From the IMG/VR virus record IMGVR_UViG_3300028608_000069, positions 1-26,152 of that record: a DNA stretch of 26,152 nucleotides. The stretch is one strand, 5' to 3'. This document shows, piece after piece, positions 8,439-15,605 of the stretch. The translations under genes and the position numbers were made by a program. Positions within the stretch are counted from its first letter, which is position 1. Each line of letters starts with the position of its first letter. The notes beneath the pieces were generated by a model. It saw nothing but the letters and a program-made list of their open reading frames with translations. It searched no databases and was not told the DNA's origin. The DNA comes from a virus.

Positions 8439-8939
8439 TCAGGCCACCAGTGCGACCGCGGTCTTGCTGCGGGCGAGCACGGTGATGTGGGCGGTGATGC
8501 CGACGAACGTGTTGTTCGCCTCGAGCGGGTCGATGGAGGTGATGATGACCTTCCAGACCCAGATGAAGTCGCCGACGATGGGTGCCGTGCCGACGGCCTT
8601 GCCGTCACGACGCCAGATGTAGACCGTCTGGCCGATCTTGAGCGACGTGATGAGCGTGGCGTCCGCCTGCCCCGTGGTCTTGATGACGAGGTCGTCGACC
8701 GAGTGGGTGGTGGAACCGGGGAGCTGCTCCGATGCCGGGTCGCAGAGCCAGTCGACGGTCTCGGCGTCCGAGGACGACGTGCCGTTGAAGGTCTGGATCG
8801 AGCACGAGAGGTCGGTGCCCGTGGCCGTCAGCTCGACGAGCGACGGAACCTCGATGTTCGCGATTGCCGGGGCGAGCCCGACCACGACGTTGCCACGGCT
8901 GATCTGCGTGGCAGGCTTCCATGCGGTGATGGGAGGCAT
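8439..8939 (-). CDS. Major tail protein
   Basis: 166 residues, with the ATG preceded by AAAGGA at a normal distance. The protein is Thr/Val/Ile-rich and beta-type (NIEVPSLVELTATGTDLSCSIQTF, FVGITAHITVLARS), as expected for the tail-tube fold shared by lambda gpV-like proteins. A middle segment contains VYIWRRDGKAVGT. Position is the strongest evidence: it follows the tail terminator and a small gene, and comes directly before the frameshifting chaperones. Hexameric rings of this protein would stack around the tape measure to form the tube. Length is within the range of small siphovirus tube proteins. No extra C-terminal immunoglobulin-like domain is present. Confidence 0.85.
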   Translation of the reverse strand: MPPITAWKPATQISRGNVVVGLAPAIANIEVPSLVELTATGTDLSCSIQTFNGTSSSDAETVDWLCDPASEQLPGSTTHSVDDLVIKTTGQADATLITSLKIGQTVYIWRRDGKAVGTAPIVGDFIWVWKVIITSIDPLEANNTFVGITAHITVLARSKTAVALVA

Positions 8940-8974
8940 TTGCTGTCCTTTCTAGACGTTATGCCGGTGGTGGG

Positions 8975-9259
8975 CTACTTGCTGGGCTTGGGCGTGGCCG
9001 ACTGGGTCTCGCCCCCCGTCGCTGAGAGAGCCGTGGGCTCGCCAGCAGGGTCGTTGGTAGGTGCAGGGCTACCCTGCTCCTCCGAGTCGTCCTGGGAGAC
9101 CCTCTTGGGCACGTACGAGAGCACGCTCTCGCCCGGCCGGAGGTCGCGGATCTTCCGCTCGGTGGTCGGATCGAAGTTCTCGTCCAGGGAGGCGTACCGG
9201 AGACCGGACTCCTTGCCCTCGACGACGATGCCGTGATCCGACGGCTTGATGTTGCTCAT
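8975..9259 (-). CDS. Small hypothetical protein between tail terminator and tail tube
   Basis: 94 residues. The ATG overlaps the upstream stop by 4 bases (ATGA), indicating coupled translation, so the longer in-frame extension upstream is not used. Residues 1-65 are charged and mixed (GIVVEGKESGLRYASLDENFDP, KIRDLRPGESVLSYVPKR). The last 30 residues are Pro/Ser/Thr/Glu-rich and probably disordered. No enzyme motif, membrane segment or signal peptide is visible. Its place within the head-tail to tail-tube gene string suggests a structural or assembly accessory role, but the sequence alone gives no specific function. Confidence 0.75.
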   Translation of the reverse strand: MSNIKPSDHGIVVEGKESGLRYASLDENFDPTTERKIRDLRPGESVLSYVPKRVSQDDSEEQGSPAPTNDPAGEPTALSATGGETQSATPKPSK

Positions 9260-9996
9260 TGGATTCCTCCTTGGTTGAGCTGTACGGTGACTTGTGACTC
9301 GTAGTGGCCCTCGACTTCGGCACCGTTGTACCCCATCGAGGCTGAGAGGGTGGTTCCCCTCACCCACGCACCCTGCAGAGTCTTGATCACAGCGAGCGCG
9401 AGATTGAAGCTGGCCTCCACGGATGCGCCGCAGGCGTAGACCGAGAACTGGAAGTTCCAGTCGACTGCGTCCCCGTTGAGGGCCAGCTCGTTGTCGGTGC
9501 CCACGTCCAGCGGTCGGGTGACCGTGTAGGGCAGGCCCGCACCAGTGGCGGGGTAGCCTTCGAAGTTCGAGACGCCGATGGGGGCAAGCTGCACGGTGAT
9601 GTCGTGGAGGAAGCTGTCGGTCGGGGGGATGACCTCCTCGTGCACCGGGTCACCGGTCACGTAGTCGAAGTAGCCATCCTTGGTGCCCTCACCGTAGATG
9701 TACAGGTAGCCCGTGCCGTCCTCATACATCGCGGTGGAGGTACCATCCGAGAGATCCGGGTACTGCACCGTTCCGGCACGCAGCTCGAGCGGGACGATGT
9801 ACGGCTCCGGAAGCTCATTCCAGTAGACGTAGATGCCAGTGGTGCTGGGACCCTCGATCCGCTCGGCGTCCAGCTGAATGCGCACGACCTGAGTCGTGAG
9901 GTCACGGGTCCACGTGATGGTCCCGGCCCAGCGACGGTAGAACGTAGACGTACCCGCTGCTACGTCGAAGGTGACGGACTCCTGCAGGATGCTCAC
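9256..9996 (-). CDS. Probable tail terminator protein with N-terminal extension
   Basis: 246 residues, GTG start overlapping the preceding stop (GTGA). The C-terminal half, from about residue 130, looks like a tail terminator: ITVQLAPIG, a mixed beta region, then FQFSVYACGASVEASFNLAL, an amphipathic helix, and a final beta strand SQVTVQLNQGG. Its position after the gp10-like neck protein and before the tail-tube gene also fits. The N-terminal 125 residues are additional, acidic and beta-rich (TDLSDGTSTAM-like and YLYIYGEG stretches), making the protein much longer than a typical terminator of 130-150 residues. It would cap the tail tube and join it to the head. The function of the extension is unknown. 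Confidence 0.6.
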   Translation of the reverse strand: MSILQESVTFDVAAGTSTFYRRWAGTITWTRDLTTQVVRIQLDAERIEGPSTTGIYVYWNELPEPYIVPLELRAGTVQYPDLSDGTSTAMYEDGTGYLYIYGEGTKDGYFDYVTGDPVHEEVIPPTDSFLHDITVQLAPIGVSNFEGYPATGAGLPYTVTRPLDVGTDNELALNGDAVDWNFQFSVYACGASVEASFNLALAVIKTLQGAWVRGTTLSASMGYNGAEVEGHYESQVTVQLNQGGIQ

Positions 9997-10334
9997 AGTC
10001 CCAGGTCACCTGCCTTGAGGAAGTCCTTGACATCCCGGTTCAGCCTGCGGGCAGCGGCGATGTGGAAGGGGCGAGCAGGCATCCGTGAGGTCCCGAGGGC
10101 CACATAGGGTGCGTAGTTGACGGTCGGGCCGATGAGGTACGCCTTGCCTGCCCTCTCGGACTGGGTCGAGTTGAGCATCGTGCCGGTGTCCACGGCGTGC
10201 ATGCCCTGGATCTCGTCCTTGACGTAGCCGAGACCGACCTGAGCCAGCGTGGCAAGCTGGCGGTCCGATACCGGGTCGACCTTGGCAGCGGCCATCGCGA
10301 AGCGGCTGGCGAGCTGGCCCATCGTGATGCTCAT
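9993..10334 (-). CDS. Neck / tail completion protein, HK97 gp10-like
   Basis: 113 residues. The ATG overlaps the upstream stop in ATGA. The sequence has the signature of the HK97 gp10-like family: an N-terminal helix, VDTGTMLNS at 48-56 and YAPYVALGTSRMPARPF at 74-90, followed by a C-terminal helix. In this family the Y-x-x-Y-x-x-x-G-T-x-x-x-P-A-R-P-F pattern is highly conserved. The protein connects the completed head to the tail, acting at the neck during assembly. It sits in the expected order between the head-closure protein and the tail terminator. Confidence 0.85.
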   Translation of the reverse strand: MSITMGQLASRFAMAAAKVDPVSDRQLATLAQVGLGYVKDEIQGMHAVDTGTMLNSTQSERAGKAYLIGPTVNYAPYVALGTSRMPARPFHIAAARRLNRDVKDFLKAGDLGL

Positions 10335-10735
10335 GCGATGTCCCCCTTGCCTTCCTGGTTGATGGTCTCGAAGTCGCTGGCGGTCGCCTTGCGGATCAGC
10401 GACAGGCCGTTCAGGCTGACCTTGTCGATGAGGAGTGTCTTGCCCACCAGCTCGGGCTCAGCGACGCACGTGATGACACGCACGGCGATGCCGGGGCTGA
10501 ACGGGGTGCCACGTGCGACCTTCACCGAGTAGATGGTCTCGGTGCGGGACTCGATGGCGTTCTCGAGGGTGGTGCTCTGGACGAGGCCCTCGATGGGATC
10601 GCCCACGGCCGTGAGAGGCCGGGTGACCTCGAAGCCGACCGTGTCAGGAGCGCCCACGGTGTAGATCTGGATGGTGTCGACGAGGGTAGCTGCGGCCATG
10701 AGCCGCCCAGCCTCAGCCAAGGTCTGTGTCGACAT
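10331..10735 (-). CDS. Head-tail connector / head closure protein
   Basis: 134 residues if translation starts at the ATG at 10735, with GGTGAG about 10 bases upstream. A GTG at 10750 would add five residues; its spacing to an upstream SD is poorer. The start overlaps the preceding gene by about 23 bases. The N-terminus is a short helix (TLAEAGRLMAAATLVDTIQIYT). The middle contains ATGs and beta strands around ETIYSVKVARGTPFSPG, then VRVITCVAEPELVGKTLLIDKV. This arrangement resembles the small connector proteins that follow the adaptor in actinophages and act as a head stopper. Assignment is from position and general form. Confidence 0.7.
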   Translation of the reverse strand: MSTQTLAEAGRLMAAATLVDTIQIYTVGAPDTVGFEVTRPLTAVGDPIEGLVQSTTLENAIESRTETIYSVKVARGTPFSPGIAVRVITCVAEPELVGKTLLIDKVSLNGLSLIRKATASDFETINQEGKGDIA

Positions 10736-11138
10736 TGTCACTGGACTCACCGCTTCCGTACGTCATCGGCACGCGCTGGACGTGCGGGGCGTCAGGGATG
10801 TAGATGAAGCCAAGCTGGCCTCCGCCAGTGGCGAGCATGATGGGGGACTGGCTGCGGTAGAACTCCTGCAGGGCCGACCAGTCCGGAGCGTCCACGGAGA
10901 TGCTGGTGCCCTCGCTGGAGCTTGAGCGAAGCACCGGCTGAGCCTTGAGGAAGCCGATGAGGTTCGTTGCAGCGAAGTAGATGTCGTATGTGGCCACGTA
11001 GCCGACTTCGCCGGGCCACACGTTGAGGGAGTCGGGGATGAGAGCGCCAGCCAGAGCCGCGTTCTTCATGCCATCGGTCAGGAGGGCATAGCCCGGCAGG
11101 CTGCTGAGCAGTGCGTTGAGATCGTCGATCGCGGCCAT
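10713..11138 (-). CDS. Head-tail adaptor protein
   Basis: 141 residues, with a strong GGAGG Shine-Dalgarno before the ATG. The N-terminal half is helical and hydrophobic (LNALLSSLPGYALLTDGMKNAALAGALIPDS-like, split by short turns), then VATYDIYFAATNLIGFLKAQ. The C-terminal part has LQEFYRSQSPIMLATGGGQL. This is the first gene after the capsid module and the hairpin at 11166-11196, the usual position of the adaptor that binds the portal ring. The assignment is positional. It is also possible that this is a connector of another subfamily. Confidence 0.65.
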   Translation of the reverse strand: MAAIDDLNALLSSLPGYALLTDGMKNAALAGALIPDSLNVWPGEVGYVATYDIYFAATNLIGFLKAQPVLRSSSSEGTSISVDAPDWSALQEFYRSQSPIMLATGGGQLGFIYIPDAPHVQRVPMTYGSGESSDNVDTDLG

Positions 11139-11165
11139 GTCACTTCCTCCTTCGATTGTCTGGGA

Positions 11166-11196
11166 GAGGGGCAGGCAGACCCGCTACCTGCCCCTC
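11166..11196 (-). terminator. Hairpin after the capsid module
   Basis: A perfect 10-bp inverted repeat (GAGGGGCAGG / CCTGCCCCTC) with an 11-nt loop lies in the 75-bp gap between the SAP-like protein and the next connector gene. It is not followed by a T tract in the leftward direction, so it is a weak intrinsic terminator at best. Partial termination would help keep capsid mRNA above that for downstream connector genes. Confidence 0.55.
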
Positions 11197-11213
11197 AACC
11201 CGCTGGCGAGATG

Positions 11214-11570
11214 TTACTCGGTGGTGCTGTTGTCCGCCTCGCGGAGGCGGTCGAGCTTCTCGGCCTTGGTGCCCGAGTGCGGGAGTTCCCGATCCTTGAG
11301 GAGCTCCGAGAGCTCGTCGCTGGAGAGGTCGTCGTAGGAGTCGACTTCCGCCGCACCTTCCACTTCCTCGACGGCCCGGTTCATGGCCGACTCGATCCGC
11401 TGTGCTCGGGCGAGGAACTCCTCGTTCCCGAGGCCGACACCCTTGGGTCGGGCCGCAGCCTTCGCCTCCTGTGCCGCCTTGGCGTTCTCCTCGATGGTGA
11501 CCGCTGCGCGCTCCTTGGCCTCAGCCCGAGCGGCGTCGTAGACGGCCTGCCCTTCCGGCTGCTGGCTCAT
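11214..11570 (-). CDS. SAP-like domain protein, capsid-adjacent
   Basis: 118 residues, ATG overlapping the stop of the major capsid gene (TGATG). Residues about 10-75 form a charged Ala/Glu-rich helix, likely coiled coil. Residues 79-112 (DDLSSDELSELLKDRE, then LPHSGTKAEKLDRL) match the pattern of a SAP-like helix-turn-helix DNA/RNA-binding motif, which has the form L-x-x-x-E-L-x-x-x-L-K-x-x-x-L-x-x-S-G-x-K-x-x-L-x-x-R-L. Small SAP or Rho-N-like proteins next to capsid genes are common in actinophages; the role is unknown. It may decorate or bind the packaged genome. That role is inference. Confidence 0.7.
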   Translation of the reverse strand: MSQQPEGQAVYDAARAEAKERAAVTIEENAKAAQEAKAAARPKGVGLGNEEFLARAQRIESAMNRAVEEVEGAAEVDSYDDLSSDELSELLKDRELPHSGTKAEKLDRLREADNSTTE

Positions 11571-12550
11571 CAGACGTCACCCACCGGCTGACCGTCGGCG
11601 TCCACCGGGTCGGTCGGGGCGAGGATGGCGAACGGGTAGTCCGTCGGCGCACCCCCGACACGTGCCGTCGAGTAGGCGGTCGCGAAGGCCACACGGAACT
11701 TGAAGCGCAGGGCCACCATGTCCCGCTCGGCGAGGTTGATGCCGCCGACCGTGGCCTCCGTGAGGAGCTTGACCTGCACGTCCTCGCGGATGCCGATGAC
11801 GACCGCGTTGGAGTCGCCCGCCAGGAGCGTCGCCACGTTGCGGTTCCAGCCGCCGTTCTTGACGTAGTTGAGGTCCTGGCCGTAGATCGACGGGGTCGAG
11901 CCGTCGCTCTTGAGGCCGTCGAGGTAGATCGGCTGGCCGTTGTCGTCCCGGAGGCCGCGCAGGCGGCGACGCAGGAAGCGACCGGTGAAGGCCGAGTCCA
12001 CGTCGAACTCGTCGTCCTCCACGAGGCCGAACACCTCGTTGATCTCGTCCGCGAGGTCGATCGACGCCGTGCCGTCGGGGCGGAGACCCTCGACCACGTA
12101 GTTCTCGGCGGCGATGGCACCGGGGATGAGGGCCGGGTCGGTCCAGGTCGTGGGCTTGTTGGTCCCGAAGAAGACCGCCGCGTCGAGGATGCGACCGAAC
12201 TCCTGCGACACCAGCGGGCGGACCTCGCCCCAGATGTCGAAGTCGCTGTCGGCGATGGTGTTCTCGTGCACCGGCACGATGACCGCCATCTCTTCGGCGA
12301 TGAGTTCCTTGTTGGTCCACGAGACCTTCGAGGTCGGCTTGACGCCGGTGCCCTCGGCGGCGGAACCGTCGGTGACCCAGCCTGCAGTCGGGAGGGCCGC
12401 GAGGACCGGCATGCGGCTCGTCGCCTTCGACATCCGGATGGTCCGGAACGCCGACAGCGCGGCCGACCCCGAGGTCTCCGGCTTGATGATCGAGTTGAGC
12501 TCCTGGGTGGCCAGGAGGGCCAGTGCGTCGGCCCGTGTGATGTCAGCCAT
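11570..12550 (-). CDS. Major capsid protein (HK97 fold)
   Basis: 326 residues. The ATG is preceded by AAGGAG 8 bases upstream. The protein has an Ala-rich N-terminal arm, an extended E-loop-like region (MPVLAALPTAGWVTDGSAAEG, a beta stretch), then the VSWTNKELIAEEMAVIVPVHENTIADSDFDIWGEV spine-helix pattern (here split by a turn) typical of the HK97 gp5-like family. The C-terminal half contains the A-domain (GIREDVQVKLLTEATVGG). It forms the icosahedral shell. A scaffold gene lies directly upstream and no protease is encoded nearby, so maturation may not involve N-terminal cleavage or may use another factor. That point is inference. Confidence 0.92.
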   Translation of the reverse strand: MADITRADALALLATQELNSIIKPETSGSAALSAFRTIRMSKATSRMPVLAALPTAGWVTDGSAAEGTGVKPTSKVSWTNKELIAEEMAVIVPVHENTIADSDFDIWGEVRPLVSQEFGRILDAAVFFGTNKPTTWTDPALIPGAIAAENYVVEGLRPDGTASIDLADEINEVFGLVEDDEFDVDSAFTGRFLRRRLRGLRDDNGQPIYLDGLKSDGSTPSIYGQDLNYVKNGGWNRNVATLLAGDSNAVVIGIREDVQVKLLTEATVGGINLAERDMVALRFKFRVAFATAYSTARVGGAPTDYPFAILAPTDPVDADGQPVGDV

Positions 12551-12592
12551 GTGACTGACTCCTTTCTGGCCCGGAGGCCTCTAGAGGGTGGT

Positions 12593-13141
12593 TCAGTTGC
12601 CCTTGAGTGCGGCCCGGATCAGGTCGTTGGGATCCGGCTTCTTGTCCGCAGGGGCCGCCGACTTGCTGCCAAGTGCGGTGGATGTGGCCGAGGGGTTGGC
12701 CCGGTTCCACTCCTTGACGAGGTCGGCGATGTCCTTGTCGGTCTCGAACAGGTCACGGGTGAACGTGCGGCTGTCGAGAGCCTTGCCGATGCCCACGGCC
12801 TGTGCGAACGCCTCGAGCCGGTCGTACCGGGTCTGGAGCGTCTCCAGGGCCTCCTGGGTCGGCCGCTTGTCCAGCTCCTCCTGGAGCTTGGTCGCCGTGG
12901 CGCTGTTGGCCCGCGCTTCGCTGAGCTCCTGCTTCTGCTCAGCGACCTTGGACTTGAGTGCGGAAAGCGACTTGACGAGCGGGTGCGACTCGGGGAGCTG
13001 CGTGCTGTCATCGACGGTGCTGGACTGCGAGTCTGCGTTACCCTCCGTTTCGGAGGTGCTGCTCTGCTGGTCCTGCTGGGACTGGTCCTCGTCCGTTTCG
13101 GTTGAGGTGTCCGTGGTGCTGGGGTTCTGCTCGGTAGCCAT
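12593..13141 (-). CDS. Capsid scaffolding protein
   Basis: 182 residues. It lies immediately upstream of the major capsid gene, the conserved scaffold position. Residues 1-50 are Ser/Thr/Gln/Asp-rich and probably disordered. Residues about 55-105 form a predicted coiled coil (SALKSKVAEQKQELSEARAN, LQEELDKRPTQEALETLQ). The C-terminal part is helical and ends in DPNDLIRAALKGN, a basic helix of the kind that contacts the capsid protein. It would direct coat assembly and then leave the procapsid. The first 95 bases of this gene overlap a second reading frame (see 13038-13235). Confidence 0.85.
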   Translation of the reverse strand: MATEQNPSTTDTSTETDEDQSQQDQQSSTSETEGNADSQSSTVDDSTQLPESHPLVKSLSALKSKVAEQKQELSEARANSATATKLQEELDKRPTQEALETLQTRYDRLEAFAQAVGIGKALDSRTFTRDLFETDKDIADLVKEWNRANPSATSTALGSKSAAPADKKPDPNDLIRAALKGN

Positions 13142-13235
13142 TTCGGCGTCCCTTTCGTAGTAGTTTGCCTGACTTGTGCCGGTCGCGCAAGCCTGTCTTT
13201 CCCTCGGCGCGTCGCCTAGCCTTGCTAGGGTTCAC
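13038..13235 (-). CDS. Possible small basic protein overlapping scaffold start (doubtful)
   Basis: A GTG at 13235 follows a strong AAGGAGG Shine-Dalgarno, 11 bases away. It opens a 65-residue reading frame that begins MNPSKARRRAEGKTGLRDRH and is very basic. The last third is encoded in another frame inside the start of the scaffold gene, which is unusual for these tightly packed genes. The first codons also contain a perfect 6-bp inverted repeat (CCTAGC-AAG-GCTAGG, 13215-13229). It may be a real small gene, a decayed one, or only a leader of the scaffold mRNA. No function can be assigned. Confidence 0.3.
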   Translation of the reverse strand: MNPSKARRRAEGKTGLRDRHKSGKLLRKGRRNGYRAEPQHHGHLNRNGRGPVPAGPAEQHLRNGG

Positions 13236-13259
13236 CCCGAGGTCTTCCTCCTTGGAAGC

Positions 13260-13997
13260 TCATGTCCGGGCCACACTTGGTGCCGCCGGATTGGTCTTGC
13301 CGCTCAGCGGGTCGCGCTGGGCTGCTGTCGTGGGTCCTGCCGAGGCCTTGGCCCTAGCGTTCCTAGCCTTCTGGTCGGCCCACTCGGGGTCCATGGTCAC
13401 TGAGCCGTCGGGCTGGAGCGTGCCCTTGTAGTTGACGCGGCTGCGCAGTGTGGGGATCGGGGTGCACCGTCCGTTGGGGTGGTCCCGGATGTTGCTGTCT
13501 GCGATGACCAGCCCATCCCGAGCCAGACACCACTCACACGTCCTCTTGGACTCCTCTGAGCCCCACACCATGACCAGTGCGGGCAACTCCTCGATGGAGC
13601 CGAACGCGTTCTTCCAGTAGGCGTTGGTGGTCTCGGTCCGGGCCAGCCTCTCCAGCTTCCGGTACGACTTGTCCATGCCTGCCTTGAACATGGCACGGGC
13701 AGCTTCGCGGGAGTTGAGGCCTGCGGTGATGCTGGCGCTGATCGCGGCCTGCTGCATCTCCTTGTAGATGGTCCCGATGTAGGGCGACAGCTCCAGGGTC
13801 TTCGGCACGGGGAAGTCGGCCAGAGCGCCCAAGCTGGCGACCTGCCCACCCTCCCTCTCGATGAGCCGCTGCGCACGCAGGGTGAAGTCCACGATCTTGT
13901 CCTGGAGGTCACGGCTGTCGAAGGCAAGCCCATTGACCCACCGGAGGTAGAGCTTCTTCAGCTCCCGCTCCAGCGAGCCAGTGGGGATGGTAGGCAT
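13260..13997 (-). CDS. MuF-like minor head / capsid morphogenesis protein
   Basis: 245 residues, ATG one base after the preceding stop. The central RLARTETTNAYWKNAFGSIEE (118-138, split by no gap) and later CEWC (154-157) with HPNGRC (173-178) form the Cys/His signature of the phage Mu gpF-like minor head family. The N-terminal 100 residues are helical; the C-terminal tail is Ala/Lys/Pro-rich. In SPP1 and Mu the homologue associates with the portal or capsid interior and is needed for efficient head assembly. The gene directly follows the portal gene in order, as usual, with two tiny genes between. Confidence 0.9.
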   Translation of the reverse strand: MPTIPTGSLERELKKLYLRWVNGLAFDSRDLQDKIVDFTLRAQRLIEREGGQVASLGALADFPVPKTLELSPYIGTIYKEMQQAAISASITAGLNSREAARAMFKAGMDKSYRKLERLARTETTNAYWKNAFGSIEELPALVMVWGSEESKRTCEWCLARDGLVIADSNIRDHPNGRCTPIPTLRSRVNYKGTLQPDGSVTMDPEWADQKARNARAKASAGPTTAAQRDPLSGKTNPAAPSVART

Positions 13998-13998
13998 C

Positions 13999-14121
13999 CT
14001 AGTGCTTCCGTTCCTTGTCGTGGGGCTGGATGTTGGTGTACTCGTGGAGCCAGATCCCGATCGCGCTGACGGCGAGCAGTGCTCCCACCAGGAAGCCGAG
14101 GATCAGGCTGAAGGGGTTCAC
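13999..14121 (-). CDS. Small single-span membrane protein
   Basis: 40 residues. The GTG start overlaps the stop of the preceding 47-residue gene in GTGA, so it is probably translated by coupling; no separate Shine-Dalgarno is obvious. Residues 4-24 (PFSLILGFLVGALLAVSAIGI) form one hydrophobic transmembrane helix, followed by the short polar tail HEYTNIQPHDKERKH. Longer in-frame upstream starts would run through the 47-residue gene in another frame and are not used. It could be a holin-like or envelope-associated microprotein, but it lies far from the lysis region. Function unknown. Confidence 0.7.
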   Translation of the reverse strand: MNPFSLILGFLVGALLAVSAIGIWLHEYTNIQPHDKERKH

Positions 14122-14261
14122 GAGATCTGCGAGCCGCTCTTGACGACCCCCGTGGGGAACGCCTCCTGGGCCTTGGCTTCGGCTTCGGTGCCATCTGCGG
14201 CCTCGCCGACCCACTGCTGCACTTGGCCGTCCACCAGCAGGCGGACCCTCCACGTACCCAT
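14118..14261 (-). CDS. Small hypothetical protein (47 aa) after portal
   Basis: The ATG shares one base with the portal stop codon (TGATG), and the end overlaps the next small gene by 4 bases (GTGA). The product starts MGTWRVRLLVDGQVQQW and continues with an Ala/Glu-rich helix ending TGVVKSGSQIS. The beta-hairpin-like opening and short helix suggest a compact fold. Its position between portal and MuF-like genes is shared with small genes of other actinophages. It has no recognisable catalytic motif. Confidence 0.7.
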   Translation of the reverse strand: MGTWRVRLLVDGQVQQWVGEAADGTEAEAKAQEAFPTGVVKSGSQIS

Positions 14262-15601
14262 CAGGCCCTCACCTTCTTGCGCTGGCCGGGGTTCTGGGCG
14301 TAGGACGCGACCTGCCCCGGTGTGGCCGGAGTGCCGACCTGTCCCGTGGCGGTCATGTCAGTGGGAGCGTTCGGGTCGTCCACGTTGGGAGCGGGAGGTG
14401 CCTCTTCCTCCTCGTAGTCGTCCAGGTCGACCCCAGGAGTCACAACCTCAGCGATGTAGGCCAGCGGGTAGCCCATCGTGCTGAGGGCGATGCCGTGGGC
14501 GTCCAAGGCCTCCTGGAGGAGGTCGTCACCGGTGTTCCAGAACTCGTACACCTTGACCTCCTTGCCGTTCTTGTCCTTGTCGGTGCCGGTCTTCTCGACC
14601 CCAAGGGTCTCAGCGAGGCGCTCCAGCTCAGGCTCGAGGTCCTCGCGCATGCGGGCGATCTTGTTGTTGTAGCGCTTGCTGAGGACCTTCAGGGCCACAC
14701 CCGTGGGAGGCGTGCCGGTCCCAGGCTTGAAGTAGTGCGCCGGGATGCCGAAGCTCTGGGGGATCTTGTCGATGATGCTGTCGTGGTAGCCGATCATGTC
14801 CGCGATGGTCGGGGGCTGGAGCTGGCCGAAGGGTCCCTCGCTGGACGTGGTGAAGATGCGGCCACTTGCCCCGGCTGCCTTCTCCTCGGTCATGGCACGC
14901 TGCTCGGGGGCGACAGGCATGTACGGGTTGGACGGGGCCTGCTGGAAGTTGAGGAGGTACCAGAAGGGCCGTGCGTACATCTCTGCCACGACGGTCTGGT
15001 CGATGATCGAGTGGTTCACGCGGTCCTGGAGGGCCTGGAGCGAGCCGCCGAAGCCCCTGTCGTCCAGGGCGAAGCGGAACAGCTCGTTGCCGGTCTTGGT
15101 CTCGACGAACTCGTAGCCCTCGGGGGTGGCTGCGGTGAAGTCGTCGGGGATGTCCTTGGCGTACAGCTTGCTGACCCCGCTGCTGTCGACGAAGGTCAGG
15201 AAGTCCTTCATCTCCTTGAGGCTGCGGGTCCAGATGGCCGTGATGGTCCACTGCCCGTCGCTCATCATCTCGTAGTGCTCGGGGAAGTGAGGAGTGCCCG
15301 CGGAGTCCACCACCACCGGGCACTCCCCACGTGAAAGGAGCGGCACCAGCACGTTGCTGAAGCCCCTCAGCTCTTCGGGTACGGGGACGAGGTTCTCCGC
15401 GTACAGGTCGATGATGGTCTTGTAGACGTTCTCGCTGGTCTCCTGCTTGGACAGCTCGGGGAACGCCTCGGCAACGTACTCGTTCCAGTCCTTGCCGTGC
15501 AGGGCGAAGGACATCTTTCCGTTGTAGTACTGGGTGAAGGTGGGAGGGGTCCTGTTGATCAGGTGCCGCTCCACCACCGTCATGTTGTTGTCGTCAGCCA
15601 T
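14261..15601 (-). CDS. Portal protein
   Basis: 446 residues. The ATG follows a GAGGAG Shine-Dalgarno 8 bases away and lies 4 bases after the terminase stop. The order terminase-portal-MuF is standard. The sequence has typical portal features: an N-terminal helical region, a long central segment with RVNHSIIDQTVVAEMYARPFW and FGQLQPPTIADMIGYHDSIIDKIP (the wing/stem area, split here), then the GIPAHYF and ALKVLSKRYNNKIARMREDLEPELERLAE helix. A disordered acidic/proline-rich tail ends in GQRKKVRA. Twelve copies would form the ring through which DNA is packaged. It matches the SPP1 gp6-like portal class in general pattern. Confidence 0.92.
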   Translation of the reverse strand: MADDNNMTVVERHLINRTPPTFTQYYNGKMSFALHGKDWNEYVAEAFPELSKQETSENVYKTIIDLYAENLVPVPEELRGFSNVLVPLLSRGECPVVVDSAGTPHFPEHYEMMSDGQWTITAIWTRSLKEMKDFLTFVDSSGVSKLYAKDIPDDFTAATPEGYEFVETKTGNELFRFALDDRGFGGSLQALQDRVNHSIIDQTVVAEMYARPFWYLLNFQQAPSNPYMPVAPEQRAMTEEKAAGASGRIFTTSSEGPFGQLQPPTIADMIGYHDSIIDKIPQSFGIPAHYFKPGTGTPPTGVALKVLSKRYNNKIARMREDLEPELERLAETLGVEKTGTDKDKNGKEVKVYEFWNTGDDLLQEALDAHGIALSTMGYPLAYIAEVVTPGVDLDDYEEEEAPPAPNVDDPNAPTDMTATGQVGTPATPGQVASYAQNPGQRKKVRA

Positions 15602-15605
15602 TGCC

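Noticed and set aside
8431-8446. TGGCC / GGCCA hairpin at the end of the major tail gene
   Set aside because: Only 5 bp with a 6-nt loop and partly inside coding sequence; too weak to call.
12579-12588. Palindrome CCTCTAGAGG between scaffold and capsid genes
   Set aside because: Ten bases only, no partner site and no link to a promoter; expected by chance often enough.
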